NCBI GenBank assembly: GCA_963753575.1
Contig: CAVWCR010000003.1
Span: 682,001-746,000, forward strand
Length of the DNA: 64,000 bases
Source of the DNA: VAZQ01 sp963753575
Lineage (GTDB): Bacteria; Pseudomonadota; Alphaproteobacteria; Rhizobiales; Xanthobacteraceae
Direction of reading: 5' to 3'
Of this stretch, positions 52,386 to 62,310 are shown in pieces; the stretch's first letter is position 1, and each line of letters begins with the position of its first letter. The notes beneath the pieces were generated by a model. That model did no database searches, had not been told where the DNA came from, and saw only the letters and a list, made by a program, of their open reading frames with translations. Position numbers and translations under genes: made by a program.

Positions 52386-53963
52386 TCAGTTCTTGATCGT
52401 TACACACTCGACGTCGTTACGCTTGAGATATTTGCAGGCCGCTTCGGCCTGATTCCTCTTGAGGCCCGCGAAGCGCGCCCGATAGTAGGTCGTGCCATCC
52501 TTGATCGTCATCTCGGTGAACGGGTCGGCGGCGGACAAGAGCCGCGAAGCCTTGATTTTCACCGCGGCGAGCCGCTGCCTGGCCTCGTCCTCATCCGGAT
52601 AGGCGCCAACCTGGATAATCCAGCCGCTGTGCGTGCGCGGCATGGGTTCCTGCTTCGCTGCCGGCTCAATCGAGGTGGTCGCCATCGCGGTGTGTGCAGG
52701 CAGGGTTCCGAGCACACCCGGGCGGGCTCCCGGTGGTGGTGGCGGCAGGGCGGCACTCGCTGTCGTGTTCGGGAAGCCGGCGAATGGCGGTGCTCCAGCC
52801 AAGGCCGACCGGATCTTGCCGTTTGCCTTCACGTTGAACGTCCTCACCACCACGGGCTGGATCGGATCGCTCGATCCCGGCATTGCGCGCGGCGCTTGCG
52901 GCATATCGAGCTGCACCGGCACGCTGCCTGCGCTCGCGAGATCGAAGCGCTGGCCTTCCTTCGCCGGCTCCGGCTGGGAATCCGCCGCCGCCGTTTGCTG
53001 AGCGGAGCGCGGGTCGGCCTTGGGCATGGTGTTGGGTATAGCCTTGGGCATGGCCTTGGGCGTCGCCGCTTCCGCGATCATCGGTGCCGTTCGCTTGGTC
53101 GAGGCCGCGGCGAGGTGCTCTCTCAAGAGCTGGCGCATGCGCGCGTCACGGCTTGAGGCGCTCGATCCGCCCAGAACGACGGCCACAATGTGACGCCTGT
53201 CACGTCGCAGCGATGTCACGAGATTGAATCCAGAGGCGCGGATGTAGCCCGTCTTGATGCCGTCCACGCCCTCAACATGCCCGAGCAGGCGATTGTGGTT
53301 GCCAATCGTCTCGCCGCGGAACACGAAGGAGCGGGTCTGGAAATATTTGTAGTAGGTCGGGAAGTGCTCCTGAATGGCGCGCCCCAGGATAGCCTGGTCG
53401 CGCGCACTGGTGACCTGCTCGTCGTCGGGCAAGCCGGAGGCATTCCGGTAGACCGTCTTGGTCATGCCGAGCGCGCGGGCCTTGTGCGTCATCAGCTTGG
53501 CGAATTCCTCTTCCGATCCGGCAAGTGCTTCCGCCACCACCACGGCGGCGTCGTTGGCGGACCGGGTGACCATGCCCTTGATCGCGTCCTCGACCTTGAT
53601 GGTCTCGCCATCCTCCAGGCCGAGCTTGGTCGGCGCCTGTTCCTCGGCGTGCTCGGATACTTTGAGCGGGCTGTCGAGCTTGAGCTTGCCGGCCTGCAGT
53701 CGCTCAAACAGGAGGTAAAGCGTCATGATCTTGGTCAGCGACGCTGGATGGCGTCGGGCGTCCGGGTTGGCCGCGTGCAGGACGGCACCGGAGTTGGCGT
53801 CGACCACGATGGCAGCATAGGGAGGGTTGTAGCTGCTGTGAGCCTTGCGCCGCCGCCTCGCGTCGGCCTCATCACCGGTTAGGGCCACCAGCAACAAGGC
53901 AGCGACAAGGGAGCCCACGCCCCAACGAAGCCCGCGCGGAGCTCCGCTATGCAGAAAAGCCAT
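52386..53963 (-). CDS. D-alanyl-D-alanine carboxypeptidase with SPOR domain
   Basis: The 525-residue protein from ATG 53963 has a signal peptide (VGSLVAALLLVALTG). The PBP5-like domain has SxxK in RHPASLTKIMTLY, SxN in VTRSANDAAVVVAEAL and KTG in VDGIKTGYIRASGFN, the full serine D,D-peptidase set. A long Pro/Ala linker follows, then a SPOR domain at the C-terminus (SGWIIQVGAYPDEDEARQRL). SPOR domains bind denuded septal peptidoglycan, so the enzyme probably trims pentapeptides at the division site. The ORF is open farther upstream but without a signal peptide. Confidence 0.93.
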   Translation of the reverse strand: MAFLHSGAPRGLRWGVGSLVAALLLVALTGDEADARRRRKAHSSYNPPYAAIVVDANSGAVLHAANPDARRHPASLTKIMTLYLLFERLQAGKLKLDSPLKVSEHAEEQAPTKLGLEDGETIKVEDAIKGMVTRSANDAAVVVAEALAGSEEEFAKLMTHKARALGMTKTVYRNASGLPDDEQVTSARDQAILGRAIQEHFPTYYKYFQTRSFVFRGETIGNHNRLLGHVEGVDGIKTGYIRASGFNLVTSLRRDRRHIVAVVLGGSSASSRDARMRQLLREHLAAASTKRTAPMIAEAATPKAMPKAIPNTMPKADPRSAQQTAAADSQPEPAKEGQRFDLASAGSVPVQLDMPQAPRAMPGSSDPIQPVVVRTFNVKANGKIRSALAGAPPFAGFPNTTASAALPPPPPGARPGVLGTLPAHTAMATTSIEPAAKQEPMPRTHSGWIIQVGAYPDEDEARQRLAAVKIKASRLLSAADPFTEMTIKDGTTYYRARFAGLKRNQAEAACKYLKRNDVECVTIKN

Positions 53964-54249
53964 GGTAAATCCCCCGTCCTCAATCCCGTGTCGGTGCTCT
54001 CCCAAGCAACCGATTCTTATTTGTCCGGCGGTCTTGCGATCGAAAGAAGGGGCCAAAAACGGCGATTTTCGGACAGCTGGAGTCGCTCCTTGGTGATCCA
54101 CCCGCCCGATACCACTTCCCTGGCTTCTGTCGATCGACACGACGGTGGTCGATCGCAGCCGCAAGGCACAGCGCTAAAGCTAGGCGAGGGCCCTTGCCAA
54201 AGCGTTAAGCGGCTGGGGGCGAGCGCCTATTCGCGTTGCACGAGGTGCC

Positions 54250-54277
54250 TTGACATTTTTGTGCAGTGCAATATATT
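54250..54277 (+). promoter_or_regulatory. Strong promoter of the phasin gene
   Basis: TTGACA at 54250-54255 and TATATT at 54272-54277 are 16 bp apart, close to the sigma-70 consensus; the surrounding sequence is AT-rich. The phasin ATG follows about 72 bp downstream. Confidence 0.7.
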
Positions 54278-54349
54278 TTACATGCCACCCTGGCCCGGCA
54301 TGCGTGCCATGGCGGCCATGCATCCAGCGGTCGGGAAAGGGTAATTTTC

Positions 54350-54685
54350 ATGGTCAAGAATCTCGAAGACATGCAGAAGTTCGGCAAGGACAACATGGAC
54401 GCGACGCTGACGTCGCTCGGCGTGTGGTCGAAGGGCATCCAGACCATCGCGGTTGAGATGGCGGACTACTCCAAGAAGGCGTTTGAGGACGGCACGGCAG
54501 CGGCTGAAAAGCTGTTCGGTGCCAAGTCGATCGACAAGGCCGTCGAAGTGCAGAGCGACTACGTGAAGTCGGCCTACGAGCACTTCGTCTCGCAGGCGAC
54601 CAAGTTCGGCGAGCTGTACGCCGGCCTTGCTCAAGAAGCCTACAAGCCGTTCGAGGCCTACATGACCAAGATGTCGCCGAAGTAA
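54350..54685 (+). CDS. Phasin family protein
   Basis: The 111-residue helical protein has MVKNLEDMQKFGKDNMDATL, AVEMADYSKKAFEDGTAAAE and VEVQSDYVKSAYEHFVSQAT with GELYAGLAQEAYKPFEAYMT, the phasin_2 pattern. Phasins coat polyhydroxyalkanoate granules and limit their size. GGGAAAGGG precedes the ATG; promoter and terminator are strong and close, so it is likely abundant and monocistronic. Confidence 0.92.
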   Translation: MVKNLEDMQKFGKDNMDATLTSLGVWSKGIQTIAVEMADYSKKAFEDGTAAAEKLFGAKSIDKAVEVQSDYVKSAYEHFVSQATKFGELYAGLAQEAYKPFEAYMTKMSPK

Positions 54686-54716
54686 CGTTCGCGAACGCTC
54701 TTTCCAGATAAAGAAA

Positions 54717-54743
54717 AGCCCGGCGTTTCCGCCGGGCTTTTTT
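54717..54743 (+). terminator. Terminator after the phasin gene
   Basis: AGCCCGGCG and CGCCGGGCT form a perfect 9-bp stem with a TTTC loop followed by six T. Confidence 0.93.
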
Positions 54744-54777
54744 GTTGGTTGCGCGTGCGCCCCTTTGCTTCCGAGAG

Positions 54778-56157
54778 CTACTTGGCGATACGCAGGTTGG
54801 CGAGCTGCTGGGCAATCGCGGAGAACACCGGGTTGAGCGAGCTCGCGTTTTGAACATTGTAGTACATCGCCGGCTTGGTCGCGCAGCCTTGCAGCAGTGA
54901 CGCGTTCCCGTCGATCACCCGGATGGTATAGAGCTTGATGTTTGCGGCCTTTACGTTGGCGCAGGCGTCCTCGGTGCGGGCATCGATCGTCGCCTGGGTC
55001 GTCGACCAGCGGTTCTGCGTGTTGTCGCCATCGGTGAGCAGGATGATCACCTTGTCGACGTCCGGCTTGTCCACCGAGCCCTCCGTGAACGGAAGGTTCG
55101 ACGTCAGCGAGTGCCAGGCCCACTCCAGGCCGATGGTGACATTGGTATACCCTTGGGGCGACATCGCGTTGATCTTGTCCTTGAGCGTCTGATAGCCGGT
55201 GTCCCAGATATCGGTCAGCGGGAGCGCTTCAACGAGGTCGCATCGCTTGTTGGCCGGGAATTTTTTCGCTGCGCTTCCGTCCGGCGTGGCGTCGGACACG
55301 TCGTTGTTCTGAGTGCGATCGACCACGCAGCCGGTCCAGCTGTTCTTGTCGCTGCTGGACCACGTGGTCCAGTTCGAGTTGTTGATATTTTGGCACTGCG
55401 TTTTGTTATACTGAACGCCGTCGCTGATCGACTTGTTGCACGAGCCCCAAAGCTTGTTGGTGGCTCCGTCCCAATCGATCCATGAGTCATTCTTGTGCGA
55501 CGTACCGATATTGACGGCGGTGTCGAATGGAATGACCGAGATCTTGACGTCGCCGGCCTGCTTGGCCGCCTTCTTCAGCGTCTCCAGGAGACCATCCGCG
55601 GTCGCCCCGTTCTGGCCCTGCACGTTGAGCAGCGCCTTCTTGAGCTCTGTCATCTTGTTGCTGGAGCTCATCGAGCCGGTATTGTCGAGCGCGAGCGCGA
55701 GCTCCAGCTTCTTCACGCCCCATTTGATTTCGGTGTAGGCATTAAGGTCGAGCTGATCCTTGCCGAACAGCTTCATGAAGGCGGTCTGGACCATGCCGGT
55801 GACGTTGACCGCGAGCTTGAAGGCGCCCTCTTCCGGAGTGGTCAGCGTGGGCGTCACAACGATGTTCTCAATCTCGGGCCGGTTGATCAGAGTCTTGAAC
55901 AGCCCGTCGGCTTTCTGATTGAGCTCCGACTGGAGCATCGTCGGTGCATCCTTGGACAGCATCAATCCGGTGGCGTCGATCGCCTGCTGCATGGCTGCCT
56001 TGGCAGAATTGCCGCGGCTATAGTCCACTGCCGCGCCGACGAACCCGATCATCGGGAGCAACGACAGCGCAAACGTCATCATGACGTTGCCGCCCTTGGC
56101 ACGGCGGAATTTGCGGGCGCTCTTGCGCAATGTTTCAAGGACAATGGTCGGCGTCAT
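54778..56157 (-). CDS. TadG-like protein with VWA domain 1
   Basis: A 459-residue protein: TadE/G-like N-terminus (GGNVMMTFALSLLPMIGFVG) with a single membrane helix, a VWA domain with MIDAS ALDNTGSMSSSNKMTELKK, KVIILLTDGDNTQNRWSTTQ, and the shared C-terminus PVFSAIAQQLANLRIAK. Cysteines suggest extracytoplasmic folding. TadG-like proteins belong to Flp pilus assembly, but no tad/cpa gene lies here. A paralogue follows upstream (56404-57678). Confidence 0.9.
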   Translation of the reverse strand: MTPTIVLETLRKSARKFRRAKGGNVMMTFALSLLPMIGFVGAAVDYSRGNSAKAAMQQAIDATGLMLSKDAPTMLQSELNQKADGLFKTLINRPEIENIVVTPTLTTPEEGAFKLAVNVTGMVQTAFMKLFGKDQLDLNAYTEIKWGVKKLELALALDNTGSMSSSNKMTELKKALLNVQGQNGATADGLLETLKKAAKQAGDVKISVIPFDTAVNIGTSHKNDSWIDWDGATNKLWGSCNKSISDGVQYNKTQCQNINNSNWTTWSSSDKNSWTGCVVDRTQNNDVSDATPDGSAAKKFPANKRCDLVEALPLTDIWDTGYQTLKDKINAMSPQGYTNVTIGLEWAWHSLTSNLPFTEGSVDKPDVDKVIILLTDGDNTQNRWSTTQATIDARTEDACANVKAANIKLYTIRVIDGNASLLQGCATKPAMYYNVQNASSLNPVFSAIAQQLANLRIAK

Positions 56158-56403
56158 GGCTCACCTCGGCCTGATATTGAGGGAAATTCGTAAATTGGAG
56201 GTATGAAGACAGCGTAAAGCTCTATTCGAAAACTATGGGGTAATCAGACAGTGTCTTGACGATCTCAGCCTTGCTCAAGATGGGGTCTATGGAAATTAAA
56301 TCTGGATGCAGAATTATCGAGTATTGTGGAAGTATTTATTAAGCCTTCCGAGCCGGCGAGGGCTCAACCGGGGCACAGGCGGGGCGCGCGGCGGCGCAGG
56401 CTT

Positions 56404-57678
56404 TCACTTCGCGATGCGGAGATTGGCGAGCTTTTCCGCGATCGAAGTGAACACGCTGTTGAGCTGGCTCGCCTGCGCGACCTCGTAGTACATTTCCGGC
56501 TTGGTGGCGCAGTTCTTGAGCAACGTGGCGTTGCCGTTGATCACGCGGATCGTATAGATCTTGATGTTATCCGCCTTGGCGTTGGCGCAGACCTTCTCGG
56601 TGCGGGCGTCGATTACCGATTGCGACGAAGACCAGCGGTTCTGGGTGTTGTCGCCGTCGGTGAGCGCGATAATTACCTTGTCGAGATCGTTCGCTGGAGC
56701 GGGCGCGCTGAACGGTGCCACCGGCGCGAGCGATTGCCAGGCCAATTGCATCCCGATGGTGACGTTCGTATTGCCGCTCGGCGTCATCGCATCGATCTTC
56801 GAGTTGAGCGTGGTCCAGTCGACGGACAATGCCATCATCGCGGTCGGGCAATTGGAGGCCTGATGGGCGCGGTAATTGGTGGAGGCGCCAGAACCGGTCG
56901 CAGTATTCATGACGTCGTTGTTCTGGTCGCGGTCGTATACGCAGCCGTTCCACTGGCTGTGGGCTTTCGTTGTCCAGGTCTTGCCAGCCGACTGGCAAGT
57001 GGTCTTGGTCGAGTAGTTGGTGTTGCTGCAGGTGCCGTTGACTTCCTCCCAATCCGCCCAGTCGATCCAGCCGGAACCGACGTTGCCGGTGCCGACATTC
57101 ACGTCGGTCGCGAACGGAATGATCGATATCTGGATGTCGCCCGGCGTTTTCTCGGCGTTTTTCAATATGGTCAGAAGGGAGTGCGCAGCGTTCTTGAGCT
57201 CCGTCATCTTGTTGCTGGAGCCCATCGACCCGGTATTGTCCAGCGCAAGCGCCAGATTGAGCTTCTTGATGCCCCAGACGACTTCGCCCGTGGCGGTGAT
57301 GTTCACCTTGTCCGTTCCCAGGAAGCGCCAGAACACGGTCGGCACGGTCGTGCTGCCGGTGACCTTCAGGGAGAAATTGCCCTGCTGGGGCGAGCCGAAT
57401 TCCGGCGTGACCTGGACCGCGGTGGCTTCCGGCCGGTGGAACAGCGCGTTGAAATAGCCGGTCGCCTTGGTGGCGAGCTGCGTCTGGTCGAGGCCCTGTG
57501 CCTCCTTGGACAGCATCAGGGCAGTGGAATCGAGCGCCATCTGAAGGGAGGTGCGGACCGAGGCGGCGCGGCTGTAATCCACGGTGGCCCCGATGGCGGT
57601 CATGAGCGGAATAAGACAGATACCGAGCAGGGGGGCCACTCCGGCCTCGCGATCGTGCAAAAAGCGAATGAACGGCAT
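56404..57678 (-). CDS. TadG-like protein with VWA domain 2
   Basis: A 424-residue paralogue of the preceding protein: EAGVAPLLGICLIPLMTAIG, ALDNTGSMGSSNKMTELKNA, KVIIALTDGDNTQNRWSSSQ and the nearly identical ending VFTSIAEKLANLRIAK. The ATG at 57678 follows GGAGGGGG; the frame is open further upstream but the N-terminal helix fits this start. The two genes lie 246 bp apart in the same direction and seem to be a tandem duplication. Confidence 0.9.
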   Translation of the reverse strand: MPFIRFLHDREAGVAPLLGICLIPLMTAIGATVDYSRAASVRTSLQMALDSTALMLSKEAQGLDQTQLATKATGYFNALFHRPEATAVQVTPEFGSPQQGNFSLKVTGSTTVPTVFWRFLGTDKVNITATGEVVWGIKKLNLALALDNTGSMGSSNKMTELKNAAHSLLTILKNAEKTPGDIQISIIPFATDVNVGTGNVGSGWIDWADWEEVNGTCSNTNYSTKTTCQSAGKTWTTKAHSQWNGCVYDRDQNNDVMNTATGSGASTNYRAHQASNCPTAMMALSVDWTTLNSKIDAMTPSGNTNVTIGMQLAWQSLAPVAPFSAPAPANDLDKVIIALTDGDNTQNRWSSSQSVIDARTEKVCANAKADNIKIYTIRVINGNATLLKNCATKPEMYYEVAQASQLNSVFTSIAEKLANLRIAK

Positions 57679-57976
57679 GGTCTTGGTCCCCCTCCGCGGA
57701 AGGGTTCTCCGGTGTCGGCTGGGATGGATCATGCCCCTGCAGAAATTCAGACTTTGTGAGGGAAATCCCGCAACTTCCCTACAAAACTGCCGCGAATTGT
57801 CCGTATTTTGGGGGTGATCGTCTTCTGGGGCGCGGGCGGGCTTGCCGACCGGGCTAAAATCGGCTTGCGTCGAATTCCTCAATGATTCGGGGCGCTAACC
57901 GGCGGTCTGGCACGCCGCATGCTTGGTCACTATGATAACAGGATCAGCCTTCCTAACTCGCTCCGCGGTTCCTGCC

Positions 57977-58399
57977 ATGAGCCCTGCATGTCACCAGCTT
58001 CCAAGACGAGAATTCGACGGGGCCGCCGGCGCAGGGGGGAAGGCGCGGCTGGAGCCGCGCCTTGCCGACGACGACAAGAAGCGTCGCGACACGGGGACGC
58101 CCGGTCCTGGGACGGCGGTCATCACCAAGACCAAGCCGCAGACCAAGCGCCCCAGCCTCTATCGGGTGCTGATCCTCAACGACGACTACACGCCCATGGA
58201 GTTCGTGGTGCATGTGCTCGAGCGATTTTTCAACAAGGACCACGAGACCGCGACCCGAATCATGTTGCATGTTCACCACCACGGGATCGGGGAATGCGGC
58301 ATCTACACCTACGAGGTCGCCGAAACCAAAGTGACGCAGGTGATGGACTTTGCCCGCAAACATCAGCATCCTCTGCAATGTGTGATGGAAAAAAAGTGA
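57977..58399 (+). CDS. clpS: ATP-dependent Clp protease adaptor ClpS
   Basis: ClpS delivers N-degron substrates to ClpAP. The 140-residue protein has an extended, basic N-terminal lead and the ClpS core SLYRVLILNDDYTPMEFVVH, FFNKDHETATRIMLHVHHHG, GIYTYEVAETKVTQVMDFAR; the DDYTPMEFV strand and ligand pocket residues are present. It lies about 100 bp before clpA on the same strand. ATG 57977 was used; the ribosome site is weak. Confidence 0.95.
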   Translation: MSPACHQLPRREFDGAAGAGGKARLEPRLADDDKKRRDTGTPGPGTAVITKTKPQTKRPSLYRVLILNDDYTPMEFVVHVLERFFNKDHETATRIMLHVHHHGIGECGIYTYEVAETKVTQVMDFARKHQHPLQCVMEKK

Positions 58400-58498
58400 C
58401 CGCCATGGAAACGACAGGTGGCAGGACCATATAACGAGGGAACGCTCGGACAACGGGGGAACGCCCGGGCTTTCTAGCAGGTTACCCAAAGGGACATC

Positions 58499-60935
58499 AT
58501 GCCGACCTTCTCGCGCAGCCTCGAACAGTCCTTACACCGCGCGCTGGCGCTCGCCAACGAGCGGCACCACGAGTACGCCACGCTGGAGCACCTTCTGCTC
58601 GCTCTCCTGGATGACCAGGACGCGGCCGCCGTCATGCGGGCGTGCAATGTGGACCTCGACAAGCTTCGGCGCAGCCTGACATCGTACCTCGAATCCGAGC
58701 TGGAGAACCTGGTCAGCGAGGGCAACGAGGATTTCAAAGCCCACGGCTGGCTTCCAGCGTGTCATCCAGCGCGCTGTCATCCACGTACAGTCCTCCGGGC
58801 GCGAGGAGGTGACCGGCGCCAACGTGCTGGTCGCCATCTTCGCCGAGCGCGAGAGCCACGCCGCCTATTTCCTGCAAGAGCAGGACATGACCCGCTACGA
58901 CGCGGTCAACTACATCAGCCACGGCATCGCCAAGCGGCCGGGCATGTCGGAATCGCGTCCGGTGCGCGGCGTCGAGGAGGAGACCGACACCAAATCAGGC
59001 GATGAGCCGAAGAAGAAGGGTGATGCGCTTGATGCCTATTGCATCAACCTCAACAAGAAGGCGCGCGAGGGCAAGATCGACCCGCTGATCGGCCGTGAGG
59101 CCGAGATCAGCCGCACCATCCAGGTGCTGTGCCGGCGCCAGAAGAACAACCCGCTGTTCGTCGGCGATGCCGGCGTCGGCAAGACCGCGATCGCCGAGGG
59201 GCTCGCCCGCCGCATCGTGCACGGCGAGGTTCCCGACGTGCTCAAGGGCGCCACCGTGTTCTCGCTCGACATGGGAACCTTGCTCGCCGGTACCCGCTAC
59301 CGGGGCGATTTCGAGGAGCGGCTCAAGCAGGTCATCAAGGAGCTTGAGGCCTATCCGGGCGCCATCATGTTCATCGACGAGATCCACACCGTGATCGGCG
59401 CCGGCGCCACCTCGGGCGGCGCAATGGACGCGTCCAACCTGCTCAAGCCCGCGCTCGCGTCCGGGACGCTGCGCTGCATCGGCTCGACCACATACAAGGA
59501 ATACCGGCAGTATTTCGAGAAGGACCGCGCCCTGGTGCGCCGGTTCCAGAAGATCGACATCAACGAGCCAACGGTCGAGGATGCGATCGAGATCATGAAA
59601 GGGCTCAAGCCCTATTTCGAGGACTATCACAAACTCAAATATACGGGCGAAGCCATCCGCGCGGCGGTGGAGCTTTCCGCGCGCTATATCCATGACCGCA
59701 AGCTGCCCGACAAGGCGATCGACGTGATCGACGAATCGGGCGCCGCGCAGATGCTGCTGCCGGAAAGCCGGCGCAAGAAGACGATCGGCATCAAGGAGAT
59801 CGAGACCACCATCGCCACGATGGCGCGGATTCCGCCAAAGACCGTGTCGAAGGACGACGCCGCGGTTCTGCAGCATCTGGACCAGACGCTCAAGACCGTC
59901 GTCTACGGGCAGGACAAGGCGATCGCGGCGCTTGCCGCCTCGATCAAGCTCGCGCGCGCGGGGCTGCGTGAGCCGGAGAAGCCGATCGGCTGCTATCTGT
60001 TCTCCGGACCGACCGGTGTCGGCAAGACCGAAGTGGCCAAGCAGCTCGCCACCGCGCTCGGCGTGCACATGATCCGCTTCGACATGTCGGAATACATGGA
60101 GCGGCACACAGTGTCGCGGCTGATCGGCGCTCCGCCCGGTTATGTCGGCTTTGACCAGGGCGGGCTGCTGACCGACGGCGTCGACCAGCATCCGCACTGC
60201 GTGCTGCTGCTCGACGAGATCGAGAAGGCGCACCCCGACCTGTTCAACGTGCTGCTGCAGATCATGGATCACGGCAAGCTGACCGACCACAACGGTAAGC
60301 AGGTCGATTTCCGCAACGTGATCCTGATCATGACCACCAACGCCGGCGCGTCCGACTTGGCGAAGCAGGCCTATGGCTTCACCCGGATCAAGCGCGAGGG
60401 CGACGATCTCGAGGCAATCAACAAGCTGTTCGCGCCCGAGTTCCGCAACCGGCTCAATTCGATCATCACCTTTGCCCACCTGACGCCTGAGATCATCGCC
60501 AAGGTGGTGGACAAGTTCGTGCTGCAGCTCGAAGCCCAGCTCGGCGATCGCCAAGTGACCATCGAGCTGACCGAAGACGCCACCAAGTGGCTGATCGAGC
60601 ACGGCTATGACGAGCATATGGGGGCGCGCCCGATGGCGCGGCTGATCCAGGAGACGATCAAGAAGCCGCTCGCCGACGAGGTGCTGTTCGGCAAGCTCAA
60701 GGCCGGCGGCCACGTGCGGGTCATGCTGACGAAGGACGAGGCGGGCGAGGCCAGGCTCGGCTTCGAATTCCCGGAAGGGCCGGTCACGCCCAAGCCCGAG
60801 AAGATTCCGATCCGTGCCAAGCCCAAGCGCCGCCCCGGCGCGCACCGGCGCAAGCCGCCCCGCCCCAAGGGCAGTGACGGCGGGCCGCCGTCCCCGCGCG
60901 GCTCGGTGCCCAAGGTGCCCTTGGTGAAGGTTTGA
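58499..60935 (+). pseudogene. clpA: ATP-dependent Clp protease ATPase subunit ClpA, frameshifted
   Basis: ClpA unfolds substrates for ClpP. The frame starts MPTFSRSLEQSLHRALALAN and runs to LVSEGNEDF, after which the correct frame is +1: SKPTAGFQRVIQRAVIHVQS, then VTGANVLVAIFAERESHAAY and on to the end. The break fits one extra T in 58732-58734. Otherwise everything is kept: Walker A GDAGVGKTAI, GAILF-like FIDEIHTVIGAGATSGG, second Walker A GPTGVGKTEV, and GYVGFDQGGLLTDGV. About 811 residues if restored. A frameshift in this gene may be real or an assembly error. Confidence 0.9.
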
Positions 60936-60939
60936 GCAA

Positions 60940-61010
60940 AATGATCGAAGGCCGGGCCAAGTGCCCGGCCTTCAAGTGTCCGGCCTTCGGGTGTCCAGGC
61001 TTCGAGTGTC
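60940..61010. repeat. GC-rich hairpin and short tandem repeat after clpA
   Basis: AAGGCCGGGC and GCCCGGCCTT form a perfect 10-bp stem at 60948-60972, followed by four imperfect copies of AAGTGTCCGGCCTTCG. The hairpin may terminate clpA transcription, though there is no T-run. Confidence 0.6.
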
Positions 61011-61102
61011 CAGGCTTCGCGTTTCTGCGCGCCGCGCATGCGGTGACGGCGGGCTTTCCGTGATTGCGCCCGGACGCCCGCTGTGGGATTGGGGCAGCCG
61101 TC

Positions 61103-61843
61103 ATGCCGCCCGCTGAAAAAGCCGATCATCGCGAGCCGACGTCCGCGCGGATGTTCTTCACCGGCGTGCTGGCCTCCTTCCGCTCGGTCTTCACTCTTGT
61201 GCTTATCGGCACCTACGTGGGCATCGGCGCGCTGGCGCACGACTACGGCTTCAGCCTCACCTGGATGATGTTGTCGACGGTGCTGATCTGGGCCGGGCCC
61301 GCGCAGGTTATTCTGCTCTCGGCGCTCGGCACGGGCGCGGCACTGTTCGAGGTTGCGCTCGCGGTCTTTCTGAGCGCCGTGCGGTTCCTGCCGATGGTGG
61401 TCGCGCTGCTGCCGCTCCTGCGCGGCCCGCGCACGCGGCTGCGCGACCTGCTGCTGCCGGCCCATTTCACCGCCGCCAGCATGTGGGTGGAGTCGTTCCG
61501 CCTGCTGCCGCCGCTGCCGCAGGAGCAGAGGCTTCCTTTCTGCAACGGTCTGGCGGTTGGATTTATGCTGTCAGGACACATCGGCACCGTCATCGGATTT
61601 TATCTCGCCGCTTCACTGCCTGCGATCCTGACCGCGACGCTCCTGTTTCTCACGCCGATGTCGTTTCTGGTGTCGACCGCGCGCAACAGCGTCACGCTCG
61701 TCAACCGGCTGGCGCTGGCCTTCGGTCTCGTCGTCAGTCCGCTCCTGACCTATTTTCAGGTCGGGCTCGACCTGATGTGGACCGGGCTGATTGCCGGCTC
61801 GGCCGCCTATGCGGTGCATCGTCTGCGCGGGGTGCTGCGATGA
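61103..61843 (+). CDS. azlC: AzlC family branched-chain amino acid transport protein
   Basis: A 246-residue membrane protein with about six helices and AzlC features: SVFTLVLIGTYVGIGALAHD, MLSTVLIWAGPAQVILLSAL, AVFLSAVRFLPMVVALLPLL and GFYLAASLPAILTATLLFLT. AzlC and AzlD form an exporter for branched-chain amino acids or their analogues. It overlaps azlD by 4 bp (ATGA). Confidence 0.9.
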   Translation: MPPAEKADHREPTSARMFFTGVLASFRSVFTLVLIGTYVGIGALAHDYGFSLTWMMLSTVLIWAGPAQVILLSALGTGAALFEVALAVFLSAVRFLPMVVALLPLLRGPRTRLRDLLLPAHFTAASMWVESFRLLPPLPQEQRLPFCNGLAVGFMLSGHIGTVIGFYLAASLPAILTATLLFLTPMSFLVSTARNSVTLVNRLALAFGLVVSPLLTYFQVGLDLMWTGLIAGSAAYAVHRLRGVLR

Positions 61844-62178
61844 CCCGCGAACTGTCGCCCTATCTCGTGCTGATCCTCGTCGGCTTTCTGCCCAACGAAT
61901 TCTGGCGCGTGCTCGGCCTTGTGATCGGGCGCAGCCTTGCTGACAACTCCGAGATCATCGTGTGGGTACGCGCGGTGGCGGTTGGCGTCTTGGCGGCCGT
62001 GATCGCGAAGCTCACGCTGGTGCCGCCCGGCGCGCTCGCGGTAGCGCCGCTTGCGGTGCGGCTTGCGGCTATCACGTGCGGGTTTCTGACCTTCCTGGTG
62101 GTACGGCGCTCGGTGTTTGCCGGTCTCATTGCCGGCGAGCTTGTGCTCCTCGTCGGCGGTTTCCTGTTTGCATCATGA
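61840..62178 (+). CDS. azlD: AzlD domain protein
   Basis: A 112-residue membrane protein with four helices (PYLVLILVGFLPNEFWRVLG; VAVGVLAAVIAKLTLVPPGA; VRLAAITCGFLTFLVVRRSV), the small partner of AzlC. Translationally coupled to it. Confidence 0.88.
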   Translation: MTRELSPYLVLILVGFLPNEFWRVLGLVIGRSLADNSEIIVWVRAVAVGVLAAVIAKLTLVPPGALAVAPLAVRLAAITCGFLTFLVVRRSVFAGLIAGELVLLVGGFLFAS

Positions 62179-62310
62179 CGTACGTTAGAGCTTCTGCGCC
62201 TGGAACTGGTAGATGTGCGTGAAGTGCATAGGTCCAGTGCTTCCAGGTCCGGACTGCGGTGCAAAACGGGCCGCCGCCGCGCTTGCCCGCCGCCTACCGC
62301 TCCTTCCGGT

